This document shows, one piece after another, positions 7,219 through 14,383 of a DNA stretch of 20,192 nt. The stretch lies in assembly GCA_017522515.1 (NCBI GenBank), contig JAFWZH010000328.1:1-20192 (forward strand). Reading direction: 5' to 3'. The stretch comes from Clostridia bacterium (GTDB taxonomy: Bacteria; Bacillota_A; Clostridia; UBA1212; UBA1255). The translations under genes were made by a program, and so were the position numbers. Each line of letters begins with the position of its first letter. Position 1 is the first letter of the stretch. Under the pieces are notes generated by a model. That model did no database searches, had not been told where the DNA came from, and was given only the letters and a program-made list of their open reading frames with translations.

Positions 7219-7567
7219 TATGATGATTAATCAGCAGACGGCTCTGAGGTTATCCAATATACGAGAGGGTAAGATTTTTAAGAGCGGGAACGGCTCTTAA
7301 AACCCTCGGCAGAGTGAGTGCAGGGCAAAGCCCTTGCCCCTCGGAGAGCGAAATGTGCTTTGGGGTTCCCAAAGTGCCATTGAGTTACTCACCCACTGCT
7401 AATATTAGCATTTTGGGGATGTTTTATAAGGGGTGAGTAACCGTGCCGAAGCAGTATCGATAGCTCTGCAACATAACTCGTCACGGAGTTATATACATCA
7501 GAGTGACGATGCGGCGGAGTGGCACAAATACAATAAATGATATGATACGATTTAGGGAGGGATTACA
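7219..7567. other. Hairpin-rich intergenic region, candidate oriT and relaxase leader
   Basis: No gene was seen. Perfect inverted repeats follow one another. TTTTAAGAGC/GCTCTTAAAA is at 7276-7302, GGGCAA/TTGCCC lies within 7323-7339, and CTTTGGG/CCCAAAG is at 7358-7374. GTTACTCACCC (7384-7394) is inverted at 7431-7441 and encloses the palindrome TGCTAATATTAGCA (7397-7410). ATAACTC/GAGTTAT is at 7473-7492. CGTCAC (7479-7484) is inverted as GTGACG near 7504. The first could terminate the operon on its left. The cluster from 7384 to about 7510 lies directly before the relaxase gene, the usual place of oriT. The relaxase ribosome site (GGGAGG) is near 7554-7560. Confidence 0.6.
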
Positions 7568-8812
7568 ATGTTAGAGTGTAAAGCGAGTATGCACCTCGGA
7601 AAGAAATACAGCATTAAGCACAACACTCGCAACTACAAAGATTGGAACAAGGACGGTCATATCGACCCGACTAGAACGCCGATGAATGTGTTGCTTGTCA
7701 GCGAAGATTTCCGAAAGTGGTTCTATGATATTTTTACGGATGCGATTTTGGCATATAATGAGAAGAACGCAAAGAAGCATCCCGACCGTATGATAACTGT
7801 TGCAGATTATTTTGAGGAGCAGAAAGGCAAAGTACAAGAAGCAATTTTGCAACTCGGCGATCACGAAACTTATGCAAAATTGGTCGAACAGCTTGGACGA
7901 GAAAAAACTGATGAGTTTTATAAGGAAACGCTGATTCAAACTTTTGAAAAGTGGAAAAATGATAATACGTCACTGCGAATTTTTCACGCTTCAATTCACA
8001 TGGACGAAGTGGAAAACGGAACACCACATCTGCACATTGACTTCATCCCAGTTGCGGAAAGCAAAAGAGGACTTACAACAAAAGTCTCACTTGACGGAGC
8101 ATTAAAACAGCTCGGTTTTACTCGTGACACAAAGGAAAAGTACGGTAACACTCCATACAAGCAATGGCTGCGTGACCGCCGTGAAATACTCGAAATATTT
8201 TTTCAGGAAATGGCAGATTCGATTCTTGGAAAAGATATAATTTCTATTCAGCCCTCGGAGCATTCTTCAAAGCCGCATCAGGAAACTTGGGAACATCGTG
8301 CAGAGCAGAAAGGCTTGAAAGCAGTCAAGTCATTTTTAACTGGCGAAGGTAAGGCAAAAGTGAAAGCTGCCGAAGAAATTATCGCAAATACCCAAGCTGT
8401 TGTAAAGTCAATTCGTGCAGAAGCCGAACGCAAGATGGCTACTGCTAATAAAAGGATTGGCGAAGCTGTCCGCAAAGAAAGGTCTGCGGACGCTCGTGAA
8501 GCGAAAACCATTGCAGATGCCAAAACTTTCTCCCGACAAAAAATATTGTTCAGCAAGAGGGTGCAACAACTTAAAAGTGCGACCGCCAATTTGATTATAA
8601 CCGCCGAAGCAGAGGTACAACGGAGATTATCACCAGTAACTTTCCCGATGCGGCAGCGTGATGAAGATGAACGTTATCTGCAACGCCGCCGAACCGCATT
8701 TGCTGTGGAACTGGCAAAGGCACAAGAACTTGGGAAGGCAGAGCAGCAGAGAACGCAGGAACTTCTGTCAAAAGCAAAATACAAAACAACAAGTAAAGGA
8801 GATTTTGAATGA
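7568..8812 (+). CDS. MobV (Pre/Mob) family relaxase
   Basis: The 414-aa protein shows two MobV signatures: HNTRNY (18-23, the HNxR motif) and HMDEVENGTPHLHIDF (144-159, the HxDE...PHxH metal-binding triad). Such relaxases nick one strand at oriT, stay bound to the 5' end and pilot mobilizable DNA into a conjugation channel supplied by a helper. Residues about 255-405 are alanine-, lysine- and glutamate-rich and predicted to form a long coiled coil, typical of MobV C-termini. The length is in the family range. ATG 7568 follows AGGGAGG. A hairpin-rich candidate oriT lies upstream. The next gene overlaps its TGA by four bases. Confidence 0.93.
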   Translation: MLECKASMHLGKKYSIKHNTRNYKDWNKDGHIDPTRTPMNVLLVSEDFRKWFYDIFTDAILAYNEKNAKKHPDRMITVADYFEEQKGKVQEAILQLGDHETYAKLVEQLGREKTDEFYKETLIQTFEKWKNDNTSLRIFHASIHMDEVENGTPHLHIDFIPVAESKRGLTTKVSLDGALKQLGFTRDTKEKYGNTPYKQWLRDRREILEIFFQEMADSILGKDIISIQPSEHSSKPHQETWEHRAEQKGLKAVKSFLTGEGKAKVKAAEEIIANTQAVVKSIRAEAERKMATANKRIGEAVRKERSADAREAKTIADAKTFSRQKILFSKRVQQLKSATANLIITAEAEVQRRLSPVTFPMRQRDEDERYLQRRRTAFAVELAKAQELGKAEQQRTQELLSKAKYKTTSKGDFE

Positions 8813-9261
8813 TGATTATAGGATTTACCAAGCAAATGCATAGTTTTATTGTTGGACAACCAAGAAAAAAATCAATGGCTCAACAGAAACGTGTTGATAG
8901 CTATATTTATAGTTTTATGACTACGATTAATCAAAACGATATAGACTGGGATGGTGTATATGATGTAATCATAGAATGCCTAACAGAAATTATGAATATC
9001 GAGCTTTATAATGTTAAAGATATGGAAATAAGCCTTGATATACCTTCTGGAAAGTATTCAATTAGATTTACATCAATAGAAAATCTCACAGAGAATGCAT
9101 ACGCTGCAGAGCTACAATGGCAAATGCAGCACATGTCAGGAGAATCCTCACAAATGAGCGAAGTGTATCCATGGGAATATATCAATGACAAGAATTATAT
9201 GGTTGAAGTATTTGCAGAACCACTTACGCTTAAAGAAATCGGAGCTTTATTTGCTGAATAA
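8809..9261 (+). CDS. Hypothetical protein following the relaxase
   Basis: The start ATG 8809 overlaps the relaxase stop (ATGA) and has AAAGGAG upstream; ATG 8812 is equally possible. The 150-aa product is soluble and mildly acidic. It contains the stretch MNIELYNVKDMEISLDIPSG and ends with LTLKEIGALFAE. I recognise no domain. Translational coupling suggests it is an accessory mobilization or element-maintenance protein. A later start at 8875 (MAQQKRVDSY) is possible but has no convincing ribosome site. Confidence 0.7.
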   Translation: MMIIGFTKQMHSFIVGQPRKKSMAQQKRVDSYIYSFMTTINQNDIDWDGVYDVIIECLTEIMNIELYNVKDMEISLDIPSGKYSIRFTSIENLTENAYAAELQWQMQHMSGESSQMSEVYPWEYINDKNYMVEVFAEPLTLKEIGALFAE

Positions 9262-9460
9262 CATCATGACTGCTTAATTAAAAGTAAATTGTATTGACTT
9301 AGTAAGCCGTTTTTACACATCATCCAAGTAGCACTCACAATTTCATTAAACACCGTAAAAATGTCGAATTTCTGAGGTTTAACCATATTATTTATTAATT
9401 GTAAAAGAGAAATTTAAAACTATGTTAAAAAAACTTGATCATTTAAAAGATGTTCAAGAT

Positions 9461-9502
9461 TATATAATTAAAGGGGCTTTGTTGAGCCCCTTTAATTATA
9501 TA
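9461..9502. terminator. 18-bp perfect stem-loop between convergent operons
   Basis: Arm 9461-9478 is the exact inverse of arm 9485-9502 (AGCCCCTTTAATTATATA) around a 6-nt loop. It lies 200 bp after the relaxase operon and 31 bp after the end of the - strand lipoprotein operon. With A/T-rich outer stem ends it can serve as a bidirectional terminator. The remainder of 9262-9460 shows nothing else clear. Confidence 0.8.
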
Positions 9503-9533
9503 TGTTTTGATGTGTTGAAATTGTTCTTCTTAT

Positions 9534-9983
9534 TTATTCATTTAATAAATGTTTATGTTCCCATTTATAAACGAGTGGCATTTTCTTGAAATAGCGTATT
9601 GTATCAATTATTTCAAATACTATTCCACCAAAAATAGCACATAAATATGGCACACCAATAATTATAAGAAGTATGGGTATAAGTGCAAACAATCCAAAAA
9701 AAGCACCGAGTGTAAGAGTCCAATCTTTGACTTTTCTGTATGCTATTTTGATAATACATCCAGAATGAATAAGTCCGTGAATTGCACTGCCTATAAATAA
9801 GCCTACTTCAAGGTCGGTTAGCAGTTCCTTAGGAAAAGCATTTGCTTCTATGGATACAATACAGCACAATATAAACACCAAAGGAATTGTAAACCATGTA
9901 AGCTTCATCGTGAATTTTCTGACAGCATTGTTCATTCTATAAGTTTTCTGTGCTGATTCAGGCATATCTTCGTAATTTATCAT
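9534..9983 (-). CDS. Small multi-span membrane protein
   Basis: ATG at 9981-9983 is preceded on the - strand by GTGGAGGAATATT, so the start MINYEDMPESAQ is preferred. A start 13 codons upstream would overlap the lipoprotein gene. The 149-aa product has hydrophobic segments at FTIPLVFILCCIVS, GLFIGSAIHGLIHSG and a long one from LTLGAFFGLFALIPI to GGIVFEII, so three or four membrane helices. It is the last gene of the - strand operon that starts near 11793. No family is recognised. Co-expression with two lipoproteins suggests an envelope role, which is inference. Confidence 0.7.
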   Translation of the reverse strand: MINYEDMPESAQKTYRMNNAVRKFTMKLTWFTIPLVFILCCIVSIEANAFPKELLTDLEVGLFIGSAIHGLIHSGCIIKIAYRKVKDWTLTLGAFFGLFALIPILLIIIGVPYLCAIFGGIVFEIIDTIRYFKKMPLVYKWEHKHLLNE

Positions 9984-10000
9984 AATATTCCTCCACTTGA

Positions 10001-11098
10001 TTATTTTACAGTTGAAATACAATCATATTCGCCGCTTCTTTCAGTTACATTATAACGATATAATGTTTCTAAATCTTTGCAGCCCTCCACATACCAGACA
10101 TCTACTGTGAGCATATCAAAATTATGTGAACCCATATGTAAATCCTCGTAGTCAGCAGATATTGTACCGTCAGGCATTATGATGATATTTTCGTAATAAG
10201 CACACCAATAGTACTCCTGCACCCCAACCTCTGCATCTTCCGCAGAAAAATCAGCTGTTACCTTGTATACAAAATAAAAGCGGTTATATGGCGATGTATC
10301 ACTGCTTTTTGCAGTTTGAACATAGTTGCCGAGCAATTCCATTTTCTCTATTGTACCAAGATCTGCAATTTTTGCCGCATAAGCCTCCTGAAATGTTTTG
10401 TCCATTTTATCAATTGTATCCTGTGGTATATCATCAAGAGCGGAAGCATAAGTCGAAAGTCCTTCAACAGTATAAGTTTTTTCTGTTTCAGCAAGCTTTT
10501 TGCCGTATTTCTGGATATATTCCTCCATTGTTTCTGATTTTGGAGAAACAGTTACTGTAATTATGTCACCATTAGAAAGTCCACTGTCCTTGTCTAATGT
10601 ATAAACAAGTGATTTATCAAATGAATTTGTATCAATAGTCGCCTTGGCACGAGGAGCAATATCATCATAAGATATTGTTATATCATCAAAAGGGTTGATT
10701 TCCTCAATTTCATCAAGACCGTCAGCAATAAACGCAGCAGTACCGCCTGTCAACTCAATTTTATATTCTTCAAGCAAAGAATTATCAACGTCAACCGATA
10801 CAGTTATTTCATCGCCATTAGAAATAGCCTCATTGGGAGTAATTGTATAATCAACTGCACTTCTCAATGCAGCGTCAAAAGCAATAAGCTCCATACCGCT
10901 TAAATCTGTGCCATAATTTTGAATCACATCATCAACCCAGGAATATGAATCTGAAAGGGTTGCAGTACCATAGCCGTCATAACCGCTGAATGAAAGTTCA
11001 AAACCTCCGCTTACATCTGCTTTTTTTGTACCGCAAGATGTAAAACTTACACATATGACCGAAGCCATTATGCCTGCAATAATTAATGTCTTTTTCAT
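10001..11098 (-). CDS. Lipoprotein with a duplicated beta-type domain
   Basis: The 365-aa product begins with a lipoprotein signal peptide, MKKTLIIAGIMASVICVSFT then SCG, with the lipid-attached Cys22, so it is anchored outside the cell membrane. Two similar units follow. One spans about residues 32-116 (FELSFSGYDGYGTATL ... NGDEITVSVDVDN). The other spans about 143-205 (DITISYDDIAPRAKATID ... NGDIITVTVSPKS). Each ends in a -NGD-ITV-V- strand, like bacterial Ig-like or calycin-type repeats. The C-terminal 140 residues differ and include a WCAYYENIIIMPDGT strand pair. AAAGGAGTAAATACT supports the start. It lies between the second lipoprotein and the membrane protein. Function unknown. Confidence 0.8.
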   Translation of the reverse strand: MKKTLIIAGIMASVICVSFTSCGTKKADVSGGFELSFSGYDGYGTATLSDSYSWVDDVIQNYGTDLSGMELIAFDAALRSAVDYTITPNEAISNGDEITVSVDVDNSLLEEYKIELTGGTAAFIADGLDEIEEINPFDDITISYDDIAPRAKATIDTNSFDKSLVYTLDKDSGLSNGDIITVTVSPKSETMEEYIQKYGKKLAETEKTYTVEGLSTYASALDDIPQDTIDKMDKTFQEAYAAKIADLGTIEKMELLGNYVQTAKSSDTSPYNRFYFVYKVTADFSAEDAEVGVQEYYWCAYYENIIIMPDGTISADYEDLHMGSHNFDMLTVDVWYVEGCKDLETLYRYNVTERSGEYDCISTVK

Positions 11099-11121
11099 AG
11101 TATTTACTCCTTTATTTTACA

Positions 11122-11793
11122 TTATTTAAAATTTTTAAGTGTTACATCAAATAACCTGCCATCCTTATTGACTTCAAACGCAACCACACTACTTTCTTTA
11201 TGTCGATTAGCTGTGGAAGATTCAGAAGGATCATAATATGCAAGTACTTTTGAATTACTTAAGGACATTTTTTCATCCGGCTCTCCATAAGTAGCAATTA
11301 TATCATCAGCATTTGAATCGCCCAAAGCAATGCCTTTCGGTAATTCACAAACGTATACCTTGTCAGATTCATAGTAACTTCCAGTAAAAGTGGCAGAATG
11401 TGCAACTTTTTCGCCGTTTTCTTCTTTAATATCAAAAAGTCTGATAGCAGAATCATTTTTGATAAGGTCTGTACGCAATTCACTTTCCTCTGTTATAGTC
11501 CAACCACGAGATAGAATATCATTCATTTTAACTGGTAAAGCTATTACTTCTCCATTCAAACGTACTTCATAATCAAACAAACTGTTATTTGTCAATTCTG
11601 TCTGAAAATCAACTGATTCAGAAGCTGTTTCGATTTCATTCGCTGTTTCGGATTTTTCATCTGTGACATTAGTCGAATCAGAAATCTCTTTTTTATCATC
11701 GACTTTTTCATTAATTCCGCAGGCTGTGAGATTGATACACATAGCAGCAACCATTATACCTGCAAGTGTTGTTTTAAAACAATTCTTTTTCAT
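11122..11793 (-). CDS. Lipoprotein of unknown function, first gene of the - strand operon
   Basis: ATG 11791-11793 follows GAAAGGAACG on the - strand; the frame is open 18 codons further up, but this start gives a proper signal peptide. The 223-aa product starts MKKNCFKTTLAGIMVAAMC and has the lipobox LTAC with Cys25. A serine/threonine/glutamate-rich spacer (about residues 32-62) follows. The rest is a globular domain with ALGDSNADDIIATYGEPDEK and a C-terminal VVAFEVNKDGRLFDVTLKNF, the pattern of small surface lipoproteins with SmpA/OmlA-like GxPxxxxxxG folds. That fold is a guess. It is driven by the consensus promoter at 11836-11864 and is probably co-transcribed with the two genes downstream. 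Confidence 0.8.
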   Translation of the reverse strand: MKKNCFKTTLAGIMVAAMCINLTACGINEKVDDKKEISDSTNVTDEKSETANEIETASESVDFQTELTNNSLFDYEVRLNGEVIALPVKMNDILSRGWTITEESELRTDLIKNDSAIRLFDIKEENGEKVAHSATFTGSYYESDKVYVCELPKGIALGDSNADDIIATYGEPDEKMSLSNSKVLAYYDPSESSTANRHKESSVVAFEVNKDGRLFDVTLKNFK

Positions 11794-11835
11794 AATAAAC
11801 GTTCCTTTCGGTTTTGAATTATATATTGCTTTAAC

Positions 11836-11864
11836 ATTATACCACATATCCCAACAAATGTCAA
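11836..11864 (-). promoter_or_regulatory. Consensus promoter of the lipoprotein operon
   Basis: On the - strand, TTGACA (11864-11859), a 17-bp spacer and TATAAT (11841-11836), with TGG before the -10, form a perfect promoter 43 bp before the first lipoprotein start. It is divergent from the XRE gene, and its -35 lies 15 bp from the dyad at 11880-11899. Confidence 0.9.
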
Positions 11865-11879
11865 CAGATTGTTTACAAG

Positions 11880-11899
11880 ATATCTATAAACGTAGATAT
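11880..11899. promoter_or_regulatory. Dyad operator between divergent promoters
   Basis: ATATCTA (11880-11886) is perfectly inverted as TAGATAT (11893-11899) with a 6-bp centre. It covers the -35 zone of the XRE promoter and lies just upstream of the lipoprotein promoter. This is the expected place for an autoregulatory XRE operator. Confidence 0.55.
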
Positions 11900-11905
11900 A
11901 CTATG

Positions 11906-11914
11906 TGATATAAT
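11906..11914 (+). promoter_or_regulatory. Extended -10 promoter of the XRE gene
   Basis: TGA followed by TATAAT (11909-11914) is a good extended -10 element 46 bp before the XRE ATG. No good -35 is present; the dyad occupies that position, consistent with a repressible promoter. Confidence 0.65.
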
Positions 11915-11959
11915 ATTATTAATCAGATTTCCCATATTTTCACAAGGAGGCACAGAGTA

Positions 11960-12298
11960 ATGCAGAATTTTGGTAAACGTATCAAAGAGCTTCGTCAGAA
12001 AGCAGGACTTACACAACAGCAGTTAGCTGAACGCATTTGGGTGTCTAAAGCCGCTATCAGCAACTATGAATTGTATGAACGCAATCCCTCACCAGAAATT
12101 CTCATTAAACTTGCAAAGGTTTTTCATGTTTCTACCGACTATCTGCTTGGCATCGAAACAGAAGCACAGGTATTGGATGTAAGTGGACTTACAGATGAAG
12201 ATATTCAGTTACTTGAAAGTACAACCGCCTTACTCCGCAAGAAAAATATGGAGCAAAATCGTTCTCTTAGTAAAAAAAGAGAACGAGAATATGAATAA
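11960..12298 (+). CDS. XRE-family transcriptional regulator
   Basis: The 112-aa protein has a textbook XRE/Cro helix-turn-helix at residues 4-62 (RIKELRQKAGLTQQQLAERI, then SKAAISNYE and PSPEILIKLAKVFHVSTDYLLG). A short C-terminal tail includes LTDEDIQLLEST and a basic end. AAGGAGG lies ten bases before ATG. There is no peptidase or sensor domain. Its position, divergent from the lipoprotein operon with a dyad in between, suggests it represses its own gene and perhaps that operon. This is inference from layout. Confidence 0.92.
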   Translation: MQNFGKRIKELRQKAGLTQQQLAERIWVSKAAISNYELYERNPSPEILIKLAKVFHVSTDYLLGIETEAQVLDVSGLTDEDIQLLESTTALLRKKNMEQNRSLSKKREREYE

Positions 12299-12305
12299 CA
12301 ACATC

Positions 12306-12328
12306 GGCTGCTGCACAGCAGCCTTTTT
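12306..12328 (+). terminator. Intrinsic terminator of the XRE gene
   Basis: GGCTGCTG/CAGCAGCC pair perfectly around a 2-nt spacer, with T5 at 12324-12328, eight bases after the XRE stop. It faces the 3' end of the coupling-protein gene on the other strand. Confidence 0.9.
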
Positions 12329-12330
12329 CA

Positions 12331-13659
12331 TTATCCTGTCATTTCACGGATACATCTATCCGTATCAAGCAAGGTCGTGTACACAGGCTGTGAACCTCTG
12401 CGGAATACCCAACAGTTTCCCACAGGCATATACAATACCTGTTTTAAAGCCTTATTGCATCTCAGGCTGACATGATATGCTGTTTCCACATCGTTTCCTC
12501 CAAGATAAACATAAGTGTCACAGTTAGATATGATTGTCTTATCATCATCTGCATACCCTTGCTTTAATTGAGCTTCTGACTGTATCATAAGCATTGCAGA
12601 AATTCCACGTGAACGAATAGTAGAAATCATACGGGGAAATTCTTCAATTCTGCAATTTGTTGCAAAATCGTCCAGAATAAATCTTATCGGAATAGGAAGC
12701 ACACTATTCTGACACTCATTGTCTGCATAGTCACAGAGCTTCTGCATTGCCTGTGTGAAAAAAATATTTGCAAGTACATCCATAGTTCTGTCAGTATCGC
12801 TTACAGTAACGAATACCGCTGTTTTTTCTTCTGCTATTGCAGCAAAATCTACATCATTACCACTCATCATATACTGCAATTCCACAGTATCAAGCTTTGC
12901 AAATTTAGCAGCCAATGTTGCACGAATACAGTCATACGTCTTATATGGAGCCTGATTTGCATAATCGAACTGTCTGCACGCCCAACTGTCAGGATTCTGA
13001 TCTTTCAACTTGTCAAATCTTTCTGAAAGCGGTGATACTTTGCTTTCACAATCATCACGTTCCCCCTCTCTGATAAGCTGGAGAATGCCACTAAAATTAA
13101 ATGGCTGATAATCGGTTTCCAGCATATAGGCAATAAGTGCAGAAATCATAATTGTTGACATAGCGTCCCAAAATGGATCGGCTCTTGTTCCAATAGAAGT
13201 TTTCTCGTTGACAAGTACAGCAGACATTTTCAGGATATCCTGTGTAGATTTGAGGTAGCATAGAGGATTATAACAGCCTCCCTGTTCAGGATGTGTAAAG
13301 TCAATATGTATAATGTTATATCCTTTTTTTCGCAGATAAGATGAATATTCTTTATATAATTTGCCTTTAGGATCTGAAATAATATAACTGCCTACAGCCT
13401 GATATATATTTGGGGTAATGATATTACGTGTTTTACCGGTACCACTCCCACCGACAACAAGTACATTGTTATTCAGCTTTGTTTCGTAGTCATTCAGACT
13501 ATAGCTGCAATTTTCAGCTATACATAATTCATTGTCAAGGAAATCCTCTCTGGCATAAAAGGCTTTTTCTCTTTTATCAGCTTCCTTTAAAATCTCTTCT
13601 ATTTCCTCTTCGGTGGCTTCAATTGGAATAAATGTATCATTGATATAAGTTTTTTTCAT
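12331..13659 (-). CDS. VirD4/TraG-like coupling protein, short form without membrane anchor
   Basis: The 442-aa protein has Walker A GGSGTGKT (70-77), SDPKG (95-99), a Walker B region IRFILDDFATN (325-335), and late family motifs such as IRSRGISAMLMIQSEAQLKQ and SNCDTYVYLGG. VirD4/TraG ATPases link the relaxase-DNA complex to the type IV channel during conjugation. Full-length members have about 600 residues with N-terminal membrane helices. Here the N-terminus is hydrophilic (EEEIEEILKEADKREKAF) and the ATPase starts near residue 60, so it is probably cytosolic. It follows the ClpP-like gene by four bases on the same strand. With the MobV relaxase it forms a minimal mobilization set. Confidence 0.9.
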   Translation of the reverse strand: MKKTYINDTFIPIEATEEEIEEILKEADKREKAFYAREDFLDNELCIAENCSYSLNDYETKLNNNVLVVGGSGTGKTRNIITPNIYQAVGSYIISDPKGKLYKEYSSYLRKKGYNIIHIDFTHPEQGGCYNPLCYLKSTQDILKMSAVLVNEKTSIGTRADPFWDAMSTIMISALIAYMLETDYQPFNFSGILQLIREGERDDCESKVSPLSERFDKLKDQNPDSWACRQFDYANQAPYKTYDCIRATLAAKFAKLDTVELQYMMSGNDVDFAAIAEEKTAVFVTVSDTDRTMDVLANIFFTQAMQKLCDYADNECQNSVLPIPIRFILDDFATNCRIEEFPRMISTIRSRGISAMLMIQSEAQLKQGYADDDKTIISNCDTYVYLGGNDVETAYHVSLRCNKALKQVLYMPVGNCWVFRRGSQPVYTTLLDTDRCIREMTG

Positions 13660-13663
13660 ATAC

Positions 13664-14257
13664 TCACACCTCGTTTATTTGTACTTTTTCTACGATTTCA
13701 TCGCATATACCAAATTCCACAGCTTCTTTAGCATTGAGGAAATTATCAAAAGAAGTGGCACGTAGAATTTCTTCAATTGATTTTCCGGTATGCTTTGCAA
13801 GAATTCCATTAACAAGATTTCTTGTTTCAATAATTGAATCGGAAATTCTGGATATAGATGTTGCCGAACCGCTTATACCACTACTTAGCAATACTTCGTG
13901 TATCATTACACTACTGTGAGGAAGTATAAATCTTCTTCCTTTTTGCCCTGCTGCCAAAAGTACCGCTGCCATACTGCATGCTTGTCCAATGCAGTACATA
14001 TAGATTTTATTCGGGCAGCTCTGAATAAGGTCGTAGATTGCAAGTCCTGCATTCACCTCTCCGCCCGAACAGCTAATGCAAATAGTAATCGGTTCAGGGG
14101 ACTTCATAAGCCAAAGCATAGCTTTTGCAAAGGATACTGATGTTTCAACAGTAATCGGCTCATCAAGAAAAATACATCTGTCTGTAAAAAATCTGCTTTC
14201 AAGAGGAATTAGGCACATTCCTCCCGTAATTTCTTCAATATAGGCTTTTGTGTTCAT
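13664..14257 (-). CDS. ClpP-family serine protease
   Basis: With the start MNTKAYIEE (ATG 14255-14257, AAAGGA upstream) the protein has 197 residues, the normal size of ClpP. The catalytic triad is visible: Ser95 in GQACSMAAVLLAAG, His120 in LPHSSVMIHE and Asp171 in SFDNFLNAKEAVEFGICDEI. IFLDEPI and CSGGEVNAGLAIYD also match the family. An upstream TTG at 14341 would add an unlikely basic, Cys-rich leader. ClpP forms barrel proteases that work with AAA+ unfoldases. This element-borne copy is divergent from housekeeping ClpP and lies immediately before the coupling protein. A role in processing transfer or element proteins is plausible but unproven. Confidence 0.9.
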   Translation of the reverse strand: MNTKAYIEEITGGMCLIPLESRFFTDRCIFLDEPITVETSVSFAKAMLWLMKSPEPITICISCSGGEVNAGLAIYDLIQSCPNKIYMYCIGQACSMAAVLLAAGQKGRRFILPHSSVMIHEVLLSSGISGSATSISRISDSIIETRNLVNGILAKHTGKSIEEILRATSFDNFLNAKEAVEFGICDEIVEKVQINEV

Positions 14258-14287
14258 TAAATCATCCTTTCTTGCTGGTGTGGTTTT

Positions 14288-14296
14288 ATTATAGCA
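14288..14296 (-). promoter_or_regulatory. Extended -10 promoter for the protease/coupling-protein operon
   Basis: On the - strand TGC-TATAAT ends 31 bp before the protease ATG. A -35 is not obvious. It lies between the protease start and the strong hairpin that ends the macro-domain gene, so a new transcript must start here. Confidence 0.55.
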
Positions 14297-14350
14297 TATT
14301 TTTGTCGGAATTTTGTTGCAAACCGTGCAATGCTTTTGCAAAATAAATGC

Positions 14351-14382
14351 AAAAAACGCTATCTCGAAGGATAGCGTTTTTT
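14351..14382 (-). terminator. Strong intrinsic terminator after the macro-domain gene
   Basis: AAAAAACGCTATC (14351-14363) and GATAGCGTTTTTT (14370-14382) form a perfect 13-bp stem with loop TCGAAG and an A/T tail on each side. It begins right after the macro-gene stop codon on the - strand. It isolates that gene from the protease operon. Confidence 0.92.
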
Positions 14383-14383
14383 G

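Noticed and set aside
9282..9460. Short open frames and weak inverted repeats between the relaxase operon and the stem-loop
   Set aside because: No ribosome site, no conserved-looking protein, and arms of only 7 bp (TTTTTAC/GTAAAAA) that are expected by chance in AT-rich DNA.
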